Shown here: one piece after another, positions 47,436-57,769 of the stretch
Layout of the letters: the number at the start of each line of letters is the position of its first letter
Position numbering within the stretch: position 1 is the first letter of the stretch
Assembly (NCBI GenBank): GCA_034670405.1
Contig: JAXDDX010000149.1
Coordinates: forward strand, 828,001 to 892,000
Length of the DNA stretch: 64,000 nt
Direction: 5' to 3'
Source of the DNA: Hoplostethus atlanticus
Lineage: Eukaryota; Chordata; Actinopteri; Trachichthyiformes; Trachichthyidae
The notes under the pieces: generated by a model
Databases searched by the model: none
What the model was told of the DNA's origin: nothing
What the model saw: only the letters and a program-made list of their open reading frames with translations
Translations under genes and position numbers: made by a program

Positions 47436-47488
47436 CATTTGCGATTGGCTCCTGGGGCTGCCGTTGATGTCCTCCACCTTTTCATTCG
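47436..47488 (-). CDS. nav1: neuron navigator exon, CH domain part 2
   Basis: A 53-bp exon with acceptor TTTTCCGTGCAG ending at 47489 and donor GTGAGT from 47435. It enters in phase 1 and leaves in phase 0. The translation ANEKVEDINGSPRSQSQM (Ala split with the previous exon) matches NAV3 ANEKVEDINGCPRSQSQM except Ser for Cys; NAV2 has ANEKIEDINGCPKNRSQM. It continues directly into IENVDACLSF of the next exon. Confidence 0.95.
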
Positions 47489-47609
47489 CTGCACGGAAAA
47501 CACACAAAACGAAGCAGTGAGGTTTTTACGACTCTGACACCATGCCCTTGAACATCCCGACTCCCAGTGACTCTTCAGGTGTACAAACCCTGCCAGAGAC
47601 CTCTGTTTT

Positions 47610-47654
<45 letters not shown>

Positions 47655-47999
47655 AGAGCGACGGAGGAGAGGTCTGGGAAACAAGCTGCCTAATTCGTCA
47701 GCTGCCGCCAGAGAATTACTGACAGGCCAGCTTGGCCTCATTGTCTGTTTGGGGCGAACAGGGAGGGTAAAGTTTCAATCCAACAGGGAGGGAGGGAGAG
47801 AGAGAGAGGGAGGGAGAGAGAGAGAGAGAGCGAGAGGGAGAGAGAAAGGAAGAAAGACAGATGCAGGCGAAAAGAGAGTGAAGTGTGTGAGCACGAGAGA
47901 GAGAGAGAAAGGAATGAGAGACAGAAAAAGAGAGAGAATAAAAGTGTGTGTGTGTATGTGTGTGTGTGTGAGAAAGAGAGAGAGGGGGAGAGGGGAGGG

Positions 48000-48043
<44 letters not shown>

Positions 48044-48392
48044 GCTGAGCAACACACATGGGACACACATGCCTTAATAGAGCCGAAATAGTTTACAACC
48101 TCTGCACCTCGGGGTGCCAGAGCTGCAGACCTGCTGCTGTAGCTCGCCCACAGCAAAGGCAACACAGCAGAGTGTTACTGATATAGCTTAACTACAACGA
48201 GACTGTCAATGATGATGATGATGATGATGATGATGACACCTGAAGTGATGATATATTGATTTGGTGACGTAATGAAGGTTTAGAATTAGAATTTAATGGA
48301 ATTGAGAGAAAGAGAGAGAGAGAGAGAGTGATGATGTATGAGAGAGGGGAAAAGAGTGTGTGTGTGTGTGTGTGTGTGCGTGTGTGTCCCAC
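47489..48392 (-). other. nav1: short intron with TG, GA and ATG repeats
   Basis: Contains (TG)n at 47611-47651, GA-rich sequence (47785-48042) with TG at 47944-47971, (GAT)n at about 48209-48237 and a CA run (TG on the plus strand, 48357-48387) that starts within ten bases of the upstream exon's donor. Confidence 0.85.
47611..48042. repeat. (TG)n and extended GA-rich tract
   Basis: TG at 47611-47651, then a strongly purine-rich GA/GGA stretch 47785-48042 whose last part (48005-48040) is pure GA. Confidence 0.94.
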
Positions 48393-48510
48393 CTATGATC
48401 TGGATGATCTGTGCCAGCAGGACTCCATCGGTGACGTCCTGGCTCAGGTCCTTGATGAGGCGTGGGCAGCCAGACTTGGCCAGGTAGTGATTCGCCCAGT
48501 CAGTGTAAAT
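48393..48510 (-). CDS. nav1: neuron navigator exon, CH domain part 1
   Basis: A 118-bp exon with acceptor CTCTCGTTGCAG ending at 48511 and donor GTGGGA from 48392. It enters in phase 0 and leaves in phase 1. It encodes the start of the calponin-homology domain: IYTDWANHYLAKSG, then LIKDLSQDVTDGVLLAQIIQ. NAV2 and NAV3 have the same frame of residues but read SGHKRLI(R/K)DLQQD, where this exon has SGCPRLIKDLSQD. The CH domain of NAV2 and NAV3 is associated with actin/cytoskeletal interaction; classical NAV1 isoforms lack it. This is the most 5' exon of the long isoform that I can identify; the exon with its start codon was not found. A CA repeat abuts the donor. Confidence 0.96.
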
Positions 48511-48549
48511 CTGCAACGAGAGGAACAAACACACTCGGTCATGACCAGC

Positions 48550-48551
<2 letters not shown>

Positions 48552-48581
<30 letters not shown>
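48552..48581. repeat. (TG)n microsatellite
   Basis: A TG run just 5' of the foldback element and about 40 bp upstream, in transcript sense, of the CH exon acceptor. Confidence 0.97.
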
Positions 48582-48587
<6 letters not shown>

Positions 48588-48594
48588 GACAGTG

Positions 48595-49137
48595 TTAAGT
48601 GATGAGAAGTCATCCACGTGTCCCCGGTAGATCATTGGGTCTGCTGCACCATGCTAACACTTTAGCATCCACTATGTTGAGTGATAGCAGGCTACTAGCA
48701 TGAAGTAAGAAAAGGAACCTTAATAATATAAAGTTGTTGATGGGTTTCATTGTTTGTACATTAAAACTGATGATGAAGTTCATTTTTGGACCTATTTCAA
48801 GAGACGAACCACGTATCCATCCACTGCGTAGTGATTTTTAGCTGTACACAGTCTCCCACAACCTTCACCTTCCTATAGAAACAAAACGAGTCACGCTCCG
48901 ACTCTCACCGGAAAAGTAGTCCCTGTTATTTTCTATCATATTTTGTGTTTATGTGCTGCATAGATATATGACTCATCATTTAGCTTTATAACTGCTACAA
49001 GTTCTATTTCTCTCATGCTAGCTTAAATGCTAGTTGCCTATTATCACTCTATGCTGAAGTGTTAGCATGGAGCAGCAGAGCCAATGATCTACCGGGGACA
49101 CATGGATGACTTTGGTGTCTATGGTCTCATCACTTAA
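48595..49137. mobile_element. foldback / MITE-like element with long inverted ends
   Basis: The left end TTAAGTGATGAGAAGTCATC and the right end TCTCATCACTTAA are reverse complements, and similarity continues inward for roughly 100 bp (for example CCCCGGTAGATCATTGG against CCAATGATCTACCGGGG), with small gaps. Both ends have TTAA at 48595-48598 and 49134-49137. The 543-bp element has no coding capacity and fits a non-autonomous DNA transposon. It lies less than 100 bp upstream of the CH exon in transcript sense. The superfamily is unknown; TTAA target sites are typical of piggyBac, but the internal ends are not a match I recognise. Confidence 0.8.
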
Positions 49138-49822
49138 CGGGTGAGTTGACCAACGGGCCAATCACAAAGCTTTACAGAAAACAACAAACAAATAAAAAAC
49201 AAAGATAATAAAAACCAAGAGAGGAGAGAAAAGCAGCGGAGGAAGTTAAAAAAGAGAAAACAACATATTATACTCTCTGACTAATGCAGAGACAGGAAGG
49301 CCGAGCTGCTGGTGTTGCCTCCGAGGGATGACTCAAGTTTGTTTTAGCGTCACGGTCACCGCTAAACCTCGACCACACAGAATAACAAGCGCAGACCTCC
49401 TCGCTCGCTCCTCGTCCCAGGAGCACCCTGGCCTCCCTCTCAACACACCGAGGAGCTCTGTCCAAACACCTCCCGGCACCTCTCCCCGACTCAAACACAA
49501 ATACAAGGAGAAGCTAGCGCCGGTTACCAGCTTCCTCCATGGGATCGGTGAAGGATCCCACTACACACTATTGGCCGCTGACAGGACGGTCTGCACCAGC
49601 GCTGAAAGCCCCGTGGCGTCCATCGCTGCTACCTGCACCATTCTGTGAACCGGAACATCTTTCAGTTCAAAACTACTTCAAAATACGCTCAAATATGAAT
49701 TCGTGCCACGCTGTGATATCGTGTCATGAAAATGTTTGTTTGAGTTTGATGTTGAACTTGGCCGCCTCCCGCACGCCGCCCTCCGTCGAACGCCTGCCGG
49801 GATCCCGCCTGTTCACGAGTCC

Positions 49823-49885
49823 AAGTCGGGTTTATTTATAGAGCGCTTTTAAGAATGGAGGGTTGTCACAAAGTGGTTGAAGTGG
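49823..49885 (+). mobile_element. fish dispersed repeat fragment
   Basis: GGGTTTATTTATAGAGCGCT followed shortly by GTCACAAAGTGGTT resembles a common fish repeat reading TTTATTTATATAGCGC and CACAAAGTGCTT. Confidence 0.5.
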
Positions 49886-50364
49886 ATATCCGAGGCACCG
49901 GGAGAATTTGACACCGAGCTTTGACATACATTTTAAAATGAGGAAAGAAGAAGAACGCCTTCACTCATAATAGAACATCTTAAGGCGCCAATACACCAAC
50001 TGGATCACCCAAACCAGTCAGGTACCGATCTATAGTTCTGACTCCTCAGGCGGTGACAGAGGATGTCAGCCCCGGAAGAGGAGCATGCTGGGTAATCTTC
50101 AACATTGTCTCCTAAACCTCTTAACAGCCACTTTGTCTTTCAACCGGCGTCCGTGAGTCGACCGCCAGGCAGCGTCGGCTGAGAGACGGATCTCCACAGC
50201 TGCCGTGGTTCCACCGGGCCCAGAGGACCAGAGGACCAGAGGGCTGAACCATGTGGCCTCCAACAACTCAACACAGAGTAGAGGAGCACGGAAAACCACC
50301 TGGAGACGTCTGGACCAAGAACGCTTGACTTTGGAGAAGGAAAAGACGACCAAAATAATGACGG

Positions 50365-50605
50365 ATTTTTAGGCACCCTAGATTTTTTTTTTCATATAAT
50401 TTTGGTTTTAATGTTTATTTTTTTGTTTTCTGCATTAGTGTTTTACGTTACTGCTCTTTAAAGTATTATAAAGCTCTTTAAAGTATTTATAGTATAGTTT
50501 TTTTTGGATATTTAGAAACTTTTCATTTCATTATTTTTGAAAGCATCTTCACTTTATGGATTTTTTATTTTACATGTGCCAAAGACTTTTGCACCGTACT
50601 GTAGA
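50365..50605 (-). repeat. dispersed AT-rich repeat, copy 2
   Basis: Reverse complement of the repeat at 4340-4500: on the minus strand it begins TACAGTACGGTGCAAAAGTC and ends with a block containing TAAAACACTAATGCAGAAAA. It is longer than copy 1 owing to internal AT-rich sequence. Confidence 0.75.
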
Positions 50606-50624
50606 TATTTAGAGGTAAGGGGGG

Positions 50625-50715
50625 CGGCAGGGTCCTTCAACACAACAACCTGGGTTCAAGTCCTGCTGAAGGGTCCTTGAGGAAGACACTGGCCCTGACC
50701 TCTGACCTCTGGAGG
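50625..50715 (+). mobile_element. tRNA-derived SINE fragment
   Basis: Contains B-box-like CCTGGGTTCAAGTCCTGCTG followed by GTCCTTGAGGAAGACACTGG, the usual SINE body order. Confidence 0.7.
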
Positions 50716-50925
50716 GGGAGAAAGTGACGTAGCACATTAGCACCATTTAAAATGTATGTATCTATTCTAATCTCCTCTGATTTCCGATTACTACTTTCAA
50801 ATCAATCAAAACCACGTTGAGGTCTCGTTTGATCCCTCCTCCCCTTCTAAACAATACAAGTCTTTTTTCTTCTCCACTCGTGAGGCTTTCTGTCGACCAG
50901 CTGAGTGGAGAGCAGACAGACCTGA

Positions 50926-50992
50926 TCCAGATCCTGATCCAGACCTGATCCAGATCCTGATCCAGATCCTGATCCTGATCCAGATCCTCTGG
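50926..50992 (+). repeat. GATCC(A/T)GATCC minisatellite
   Basis: Tandem GATCCAGATCCT and GATCCTGATCC-type units. Confidence 0.9.
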
Positions 50993-51240
50993 CTGTGTTG
51001 AGGCTGTCTGATACAGATTCTCCTAGACAGGCGTGGAGGAACCTCCTTCTACCGCCGTGAGTAGAGACTCTGGGACAGAAAACTCCACCGTCGGGCTGCC
51101 GGGATCTTTTCTTGTTATCCTCGGATTCATTTAAAAAAAATAAAAAATAAAGCAAAACCTCCTGCTGAGGGTCTGACCGGCATGGAGGATTTACAATGAT
51201 GGAAATACTCTCAGAAATGTAAGAGTTTATCTGTCAGGAG

Positions 51241-51660
51241 GGGGAGGGGGGGGGGGGGGGGGGGGGGGGGTTCCTCACTGTGGTGTTCTTCACTGTGGTG
51301 TTTCTCACTGTGGTGTTCTTCACTGTGGTGTTCTTCACTGTGGTGTTCCTCACTGTGGTGTTCTTCACTGTGGTGTTTCTCACTGTGGTGTTCCTCACTG
51401 TGGTGTTATTCACTGTAGTGTTCCTCACTGTGGTGTTCTTCACTGTGGTGTTCCTCACTGTGGTGTTCCTCACTGCTCTTCCCAGAGATCACCTGTCAAT
51501 CAAACAGTGTGTCCAGTACTGTGACGTCTTTCTCCTTGGATTTCCTGTTGATGGAGTTTGAGTTCCTGTAGGTGGCGCTCTTCTCTTTGTCTGTTCAGCC
51601 ACGGTGGCTATCGCTGCTCATGCTAACTACCCAGTTCTTCTTCTGTTGAAACGTAAAACG
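51241..51660 (-). mobile_element. dispersed repeat element with 15-bp minisatellite, copy C
   Basis: About 14 units of the 15-bp repeat (51271-51477) are followed by CAGAGATCACCTGTCAATCA and the same flank as copies A and B up to CCAGTTCTTCTTCTGTTGAA near 51650. The other end of the array abuts a run of about 30 G (51241-51270). It has the same orientation as copy B, opposite to copy A. Confidence 0.87.
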
Positions 51661-51939
51661 CCAGGAAAGACGACCTTTTCCAAGAAACGCCCTCGTAAAC
51701 TGAAACATTTCTCATAATCAACTAATCCCCTCCCCCTCCTCCCCTCCTCCTCCCCCTCCCCCTCCCCCCTCCTCCCTCACACACCGCTCCCAATTAAAAA
51801 CATTTCTTTCTCTTTTTTTGGAGTGAGACGTTCGCTCCATCAAAGACGCCGCCTCTCAGAAGTTTGTATCTGTTGTGGTTTCCTTCAGCGACTTTCTCCA
51901 TGATGAGAGGTCGTAAAGCACAAACCCAAAGAACCATCA

Positions 51940-51941
<2 letters not shown>

Positions 51942-51991
<50 letters not shown>

Positions 51992-52113
51992 CGACTCACG
52001 TGCATGCACATTCACAGAGAACACACACACTCTTACAACACCGCACATGAAAACCGCCTCCCATCGGGGGGCAAGTAAACAAATAGGAGAGCAGGAAGAG
52101 GGAGTGAAAGTGT

Positions 52114-52158
<45 letters not shown>
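51942..52158. repeat. (CA)n and (TG)n microsatellites
   Basis: CA at 51942-51989 and TG at about 52115-52158, reverse complements 130 bp apart. Confidence 0.96.
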
Positions 52159-52160
<2 letters not shown>

Positions 52161-52564
52161 ACCCAGATAGCAGACTAACATTGTATCAACACAGAATCAA
52201 TGTTAACTCAACTAACACTGATTCAGCATCAGTTCTGCACCCTGAAATAAATCATCAATCAGTGTTCAGTGATTTAACATCAAATCCCCTGAACCAGCTT
52301 GACATCTTTCAACTGGACAATAATCAAAATACAACTTTATTGACAACACATGAAAACAAACCCCAGAATGGAGGAAGAGACTGAAGATGTTCATATGGAG
52401 CAGCAGCCCCACTAGGAGACCGACTCGGTGTTTTACTGCCAAGTCACCACGAGTCCCGCCGCACACAAAGCTGCTTCGGTTTAGATTGTTTCAGTGTTAA
52501 TTTGATGTTAAATCAACTGATGCTGGATCAGCCAGGGAGCGTCTGGGAGAGATGAAGATGAACG

Positions 52565-52566
<2 letters not shown>

Positions 52567-52616
<50 letters not shown>
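52567..52616. repeat. (TG)n microsatellite
   Basis: About 25 TG units. Confidence 0.97.
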
Positions 52617-52617
<1 letters not shown>

Positions 52618-52779
52618 GCACCGGGCTGCAGGAACAGTTCAAGTCCACCAGGGGTTTAGCGCAAGAGGCTGGACGGCAAACCGAGTTCTTCACGTTGTGG
52701 TTAATCGCTCAGACAGATATGGAACAGGAGCGCCGGGGGGGGGGGGGTCAGAACCAGAGCTAAGAGACGAGGTACAACC

Positions 52780-52843
52780 TCAGGGAGGAGGAGGAGGAAG
52801 AGGAGGAGGAGGAGGAGGAGGGTTTGATCCCCTGCACTTCTGT

Positions 52844-52888
<45 letters not shown>

Positions 52889-52932
52889 TTCTTAAAAGGG
52901 AGCAGGGACAGTATTAAGTCTGCTGCAGAGAA

Positions 52933-53000
<68 letters not shown>

Positions 53001-53001
53001 C

Positions 53002-53032
<31 letters not shown>

Positions 53033-53033
53033 T
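52780..53033. repeat. GGA, CT and GA repeats
   Basis: GGA-rich run (52780-52822), pure CT (52847-52881) and GA with AA interruptions (52930-53033). The CT and GA tracts are complementary and close together. Confidence 0.94.
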
Positions 53034-53334
53034 GTTAAGACTCAACTCTCCTGCCAGCATCATTTCTGGGAAAACAGGGGGACCTTTCAATCACTGCCTT
53101 GACACTCGGGGAGAAGAGGGAGCAAGGAGGGAGGGAGGAGGGAGGGAGGGAGGGAGGGACGGAGGAGGCGTCTCATTAAACGGGACAGGGAGTGATCCCG
53201 ATACCTCACGGAGGGAAAACCCAGTGGACGAATTCAATTAAATTCACTCGGCGGAAAAAAAGCCCAGCTGCCACCGCATCTGTCGACCGCAGGCAGGAAG
53301 CGGTTCCAGTAAACAGGAAACCCCTGGCGCTCCC

Positions 53335-53515
53335 ACGCCGCCCCACAACACGCCACCCCACCAGCCCCCCGCCGCCCCCCCCCCAGCCCCACCAGCCCCA
53401 CGCCGCCCCACCAGCCCCCCGCCGCCCCACGCCACCCCACCAGCCCCCCACCGCCCCCCCCCCCAGCCCCACCAGCCCCCCGCCGCCCCCCCCCAGCCCC
53501 ACCAGCCCCACGGGG
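53335..53515 (+). repeat. C-rich minisatellite
   Basis: Irregular units such as CCCCACCAGCCCCCCGCCG repeat about eight times. Proline-rich frames across it are not genes. Confidence 0.9.
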
Positions 53516-54002
53516 GTCAAGCGGCATTCACCATTTGATTGTTAAAGTTTGTTTTAAGCTGGGAGGACCAGGCGGGTGGCGTTCACCACATCAGGACCAG
53601 AGAGCTGACTGACACCGAGCGGTGAACTGAACCGACTTTCTTTCCTGCGGTCGAGCTAACGTTCTCCTCTCCCTCAACGTGAGGTGTGGACTCAACAAGT
53701 CTCAACCTATTTCAATCACAAACCAGCGATGCCTGGAGCGTGACTATGAGAGGAATAGTCTGGAGGCTGTGCAGGTTCAACAGCGTCCCTCTATGAAATC
53801 AGTGACTCCAGCCTCTACTCTGATTGGTCCACAGGAAACAGGAAGGACGTCCCCTCAAGGTGAAGCAAGCCTCTGTTTTGCTAAACATTTGCCGGAGCGC
53901 CTCGAGAACTGCTGGCGCGACACTTTCACACCGAAACTTACAAACAAGACGGCAACAAAAATAAACCTCAGCTCAGTTTGTTTATCTGAATGTGACAGAC
54001 AG

Positions 54003-54004
<2 letters not shown>

Positions 54005-54044
<40 letters not shown>

Positions 54045-54091
54045 TGACTGCCACTAACTCTTCGAATACCACGACATCCTGGGTTCGAATC

Positions 54092-54135
<44 letters not shown>
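54005..54135. repeat. (TG)n and (CT)n flanking a SINE remnant
   Basis: TG at 54005-54043 and CT at 54094-54135, with a B-box-like CCTGGGTTCGAATCCAGTCT at about 54079-54098 between them. The CT tract begins inside the SINE fragment. Confidence 0.85.
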
Positions 54136-54138
<3 letters not shown>

Positions 54139-54485
54139 CCCCCCCCACCTCACCCCCCCACTGTGAACTGTCAAATAAAGCAGAAACACCATAAAGAATA
54201 ATCCCCGCCGGCTCTCTGTTTCAACGCCGACTCCTTCATCTTCACTCGGTGAGTTCAGTCTGCCGGGCTCCTCCTCCTCCTCCTCCTCCTCCTCCTCCTC
54301 TCCTCCCGTTAGCCTCGCCTCCCGTTAGCCTCTCCTCCCTGAATCACGATCATCAGCGCTACGACGGAGGCAACGCTCCCGCCGGCTGCAGAGTGAACCT
54401 CAGCAGTAACGCCACCTTCACCGGTGCTGACTGAGACTGCTGGCATCACACGCTCACACACAAGCAAGGATGCCGGATGAGACAT

Positions 54486-54518
<33 letters not shown>

Positions 54519-54664
54519 CAGCTACCCAGAAACCCTCACATGACACTGACACACAACATGCACACGCAGACTCGCCCGCCCTCCTTCCTCTCTCTTTCGG
54601 CAGCCAGCATCAATCAACAGAACTCCAGTCTCTCTAGTGATGTTAGCCTCATAGCCAGCATATG

Positions 54665-54666
<2 letters not shown>

Positions 54667-54703
<37 letters not shown>

Positions 54704-54726
54704 TGTCTCTCTCTCTCTCTCTCTCT
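54667..54726. repeat. (CT)n microsatellite
   Basis: CT run interrupted once by CATCTG. Confidence 0.95.
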
Positions 54727-55017
54727 GGGTCTCTCTACCTGTTCTGCAGACCTCTCCCTCAGCGCCAGGGTCCCGGGCGCCGCTAGACAGCCGGCTTCCA
54801 GAGTGAGATTGCCTCGCGGAGGAGCAGATAAACTGCCCTCAACAGTCTGATCACAATGCAGTGACTACAGCTACGCAGGTAGTATTGGCCAAGCCTGCAG
54901 TGGCGGTGCACGGCCTCCGGGGGGAGTCGGATGAGAGCAGGAGGAGACGAGGCGCCTGCTGAACACTGGCTTTGTAATGTGAGTTTTCTCTTGCTAGGCA
55001 GGTGGATGGGAGAAAGA

Positions 55018-55727
55018 GTTATAGAGGGGATTGAACCCCCAACCCAGGTAGGATTAGTGCCTTGCTCCACCCATTGAGCTACACAGGGAATTGAACCACT
55101 AACCCCTTTGAACCCCTAACCCTATATGGAAACTTGTACAATCAAGGGGAATTGAACCCCTAACCCAGGCAGCGTTAGTGCCTTGCTCCACCCATTTGGG
55201 CTACACAGGGAATTGAACCCCTAACCCTGACAGTGTTAGTGCCTTGCTCCACCCATTGCACTACACAGGGAATTGAACCCCTAACCCAGACAGCATTAGT
55301 GCCTTGCTCTACCCATTGAGCTACACAGGGAATTGAACCCCTAACCCTATAGGGAAACTTGTACAATCAAGGGGAATTGAACCCCTAACCCAGGCAGCAT
55401 TAGTGCCTTGCTCCACCCATTTGGGCTACACAGGGAATTTAACCCCTAACCCTGACAGTGTTAGTGCCTTGCTCTACCCATTGAGCTACACAGGGAATTG
55501 AACCCCTAACCCTATAGGGAAACTTGTACAATCAAGTGGAATTGAACCCCTAACCCTGACAGTGTTAGTGCCTTGCTCTACCCATTGAGCTACACAGGGA
55601 ATTGAACCCCTAACCCAGACAGCATTAGTGCCTTGCTCTACCCATTGAGCTACACAGGGAATTGAACCCCTAACCCTATAGGGAAACTTGTACAATCAAG
55701 GGGAATTGAACCCCTAACCCTGGCAGC
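55018..55727 (-). repeat. tandem array of tRNA-like (SINE-head) units
   Basis: Read on the minus strand, each unit of about 60 bp contains an A-box-like TAGCTCAATGGGTAGAGCAA and a B-box-like GGGGTTCAATTCCC at typical spacing. About ten units are present, some replaced by a short variant with CTATAGGGAAACTTGTACAA, which recurs at intervals and makes a higher-order repeat. The units are too short and lack the pairing of a real tRNA; they look like a multiplied SINE promoter head. Confidence 0.85.
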
Positions 55728-55845
55728 TGCAGAGTGAAAGGCTTTCCAATCAGACCGTCTGATCCATGGAGCTGCTGTGTTGGATGTATAGAAACTAGAA
55801 CAACCATTAGCAGGACAGTTAGCTCTGTAGCGCTGTTTATAGCAG

Positions 55846-55846
<1 letters not shown>

Positions 55847-55876
<30 letters not shown>
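55847..55876. repeat. (TG)n microsatellite
   Basis: A TG run just beyond the tRNA-like array. Confidence 0.96.
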
Positions 55877-55880
<4 letters not shown>

Positions 55881-56179
55881 CTTGCTCAGTGTGTAGCTGG
55901 CTGGAAGGCGTCCCCTGCTCGCTGCCATTAAAAGCTCCACTTGGCACCGAGGCCGTTCCCACACGGGTCCTCAATGTAATTAAGCACAACATAAAAGTGC
56001 ATTAACTGAATGAGCGATGAGTCAATGGAATCGATAGCGCTGCGATGGAGGAGAGACGGACCGTCTGGACGAGGCTCGCAGGAATCACAGGTCATGAAAA
56101 CAGAAGAGTCTGGACCTGAAGTGATAACCTGCGACGTTTTCATATCAATAAACTGTTATTCTGCATCTCTGACTGATCT

Positions 56180-56366
56180 AACTCAACATCATCAACCTCC
56201 ACCATCAGGAAGCTTCTCCATCTGCTGCTCTCAACACCCGGTGTCAGGGAGGTCTTTCCTGGGAGAAACCCTCTGGAGACAGGAAGTGATGCGTTTTACG
56301 TTTCAACAGAAACGATAGCCACCGTGGCTGAACAGACAAAGAAAAGAGCGCCACCTACAGGAACTC
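56180..56366 (+). mobile_element. dispersed element, copy E (left part only)
   Basis: Begins AACTCAACATCATCAACCTC, includes AGGAAGCTTCTCCATCTGCT and GAGAAACCCTCTGGAGACAG, and ends near GCGCCACCTACAGGAACTCA. It matches the left part of copy A with an internal deletion and lacks the minisatellite. Confidence 0.85.
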
Positions 56367-57769
56367 AACCGATGTCGCCAAAATAAAAGAGTGAATAAAA
56401 TGAGAATCTCGCAGATTATCTCTTTAGATGCTGAAGGTCTGACTCCTTCGTTCTAGACGGAGAGGAGGAGGAGGAACGAGGAGTCCTGATGTCTGCAGGA
56501 GGACTATAGGGAGTCATCAGTGACACTCAAGGCCATGTACCTTGTCAGGTGGAAGCAGGGAAGTGAAGAGACACCGAGACCGGGGTAATATGTTCATATT
56601 TTCTGGTGCTTGGCATCAGGGTTTGAATGGGCTGAGCTGGGGCGGCTGCAGCAGCGACAAAAAGCATGGAGGAGTTTTTCTAGGTGGGTAAAGGTTCTAA
56701 AGTGAGCATCTGCTGTTTTGGAGGTCTGAATCAAGATAGCGCCGTGATCTCCTGAGTCCTCTGGGGCCGGCCGCAGTCCCTGAACGCGTCCAACGTCTTC
56801 GCTGAGCACCTGGAAGCCATTTCCCTTATATAAACCTGTTGGGTCGGATGGGTCTGACGCATCCATATTCCCCCTCAAAACCTCGTCATTATCTTGTCCT
56901 CGGAGCGGAAGAGAGCGAGCAGCCCACCTAATCCAGAGGTAATAGCGCCAGGCAGCTTTCCAGCGGCTCGGCTCCGAGCTCAGAAACACCCAAGTGGAGA
57001 GTTTATGCTGACAATATACAAAACACAGACTCCCAGTTTCCGTCTGGGTTGCCGCAAGTAGAAAAACGAGTCAAAAATAACTAACTTTATTTACGTGACA
57101 GCACTTTCCTCAACAATTTGAAGAGGCAGAGAAGGACTGAAATCTGGAGGCTGTGAACGGAGGATGAGCGGAGGGAGGGAGCGCCTCTGTTGCCGCGCCA
57201 ACTGTCAATCACCGCCAAGTCTGCGGTTGGTCGGTGAGAAGATTTGAGGCCGAGAGTTGGTTTGTCCGGTCGTACTGAAAGGGGGCGGGGTCTGAGGCGT
57301 CTGATGTGCATGGGTGGGCCGTCATAGAGTTTAGTTTAGTGACACGTAGTTTTGATAAAATCAGAGAAAGAGATGTGAGTTATTGATTTGTGCAGGTGAG
57401 ATAAAAAGGAGGTTATTGAAAACATCTCACTTCAAAATGTAAGCGAAGGAACAGAAACTGAATGTCTGTCTAACAACAATCACCTGATCAGCACCTATCA
57501 ACTGTGTGCAATGACCCCAACACTTGTCACTCATCTCAATGAGCTGTCTGATGCATTGTGGGATATCAAGCACCGCTAGCCTTCTGAGGATACAGCCTGC
57601 AAGCTGACCAGCTGTCCAGCAGTACACAAGCTAGCTCACTAGCTGCTAGCCTCACCTCGACAGCCACAGCCAGCCCTCTACTGGCCACGCCCACACGACA
57701 TGAACACACGGGGTCGCAGACAGACAGACGATGTGTAATATATCCTATTTATTGTTGCTTTAATGTAAA

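Noticed and set aside
55018..55727. Array of true tRNA genes
   Set aside because: Units are about 60 bp, lack full acceptor and anticodon stem pairing, and vary in the middle; they are better read as SINE-head repeats.
56535..56597. Short Met-initiated segment ending in AAG|GTACAT, phase 0, upstream of the CH exon
   Set aside because: Phase would fit a first exon, but the 19-residue peptide resembles no known navigator start and such a match is expected by chance in 15 kb.
56594..56989. 131-codon minus-strand frame
   Set aside because: No family recognised and no splice context; chance cannot be excluded.
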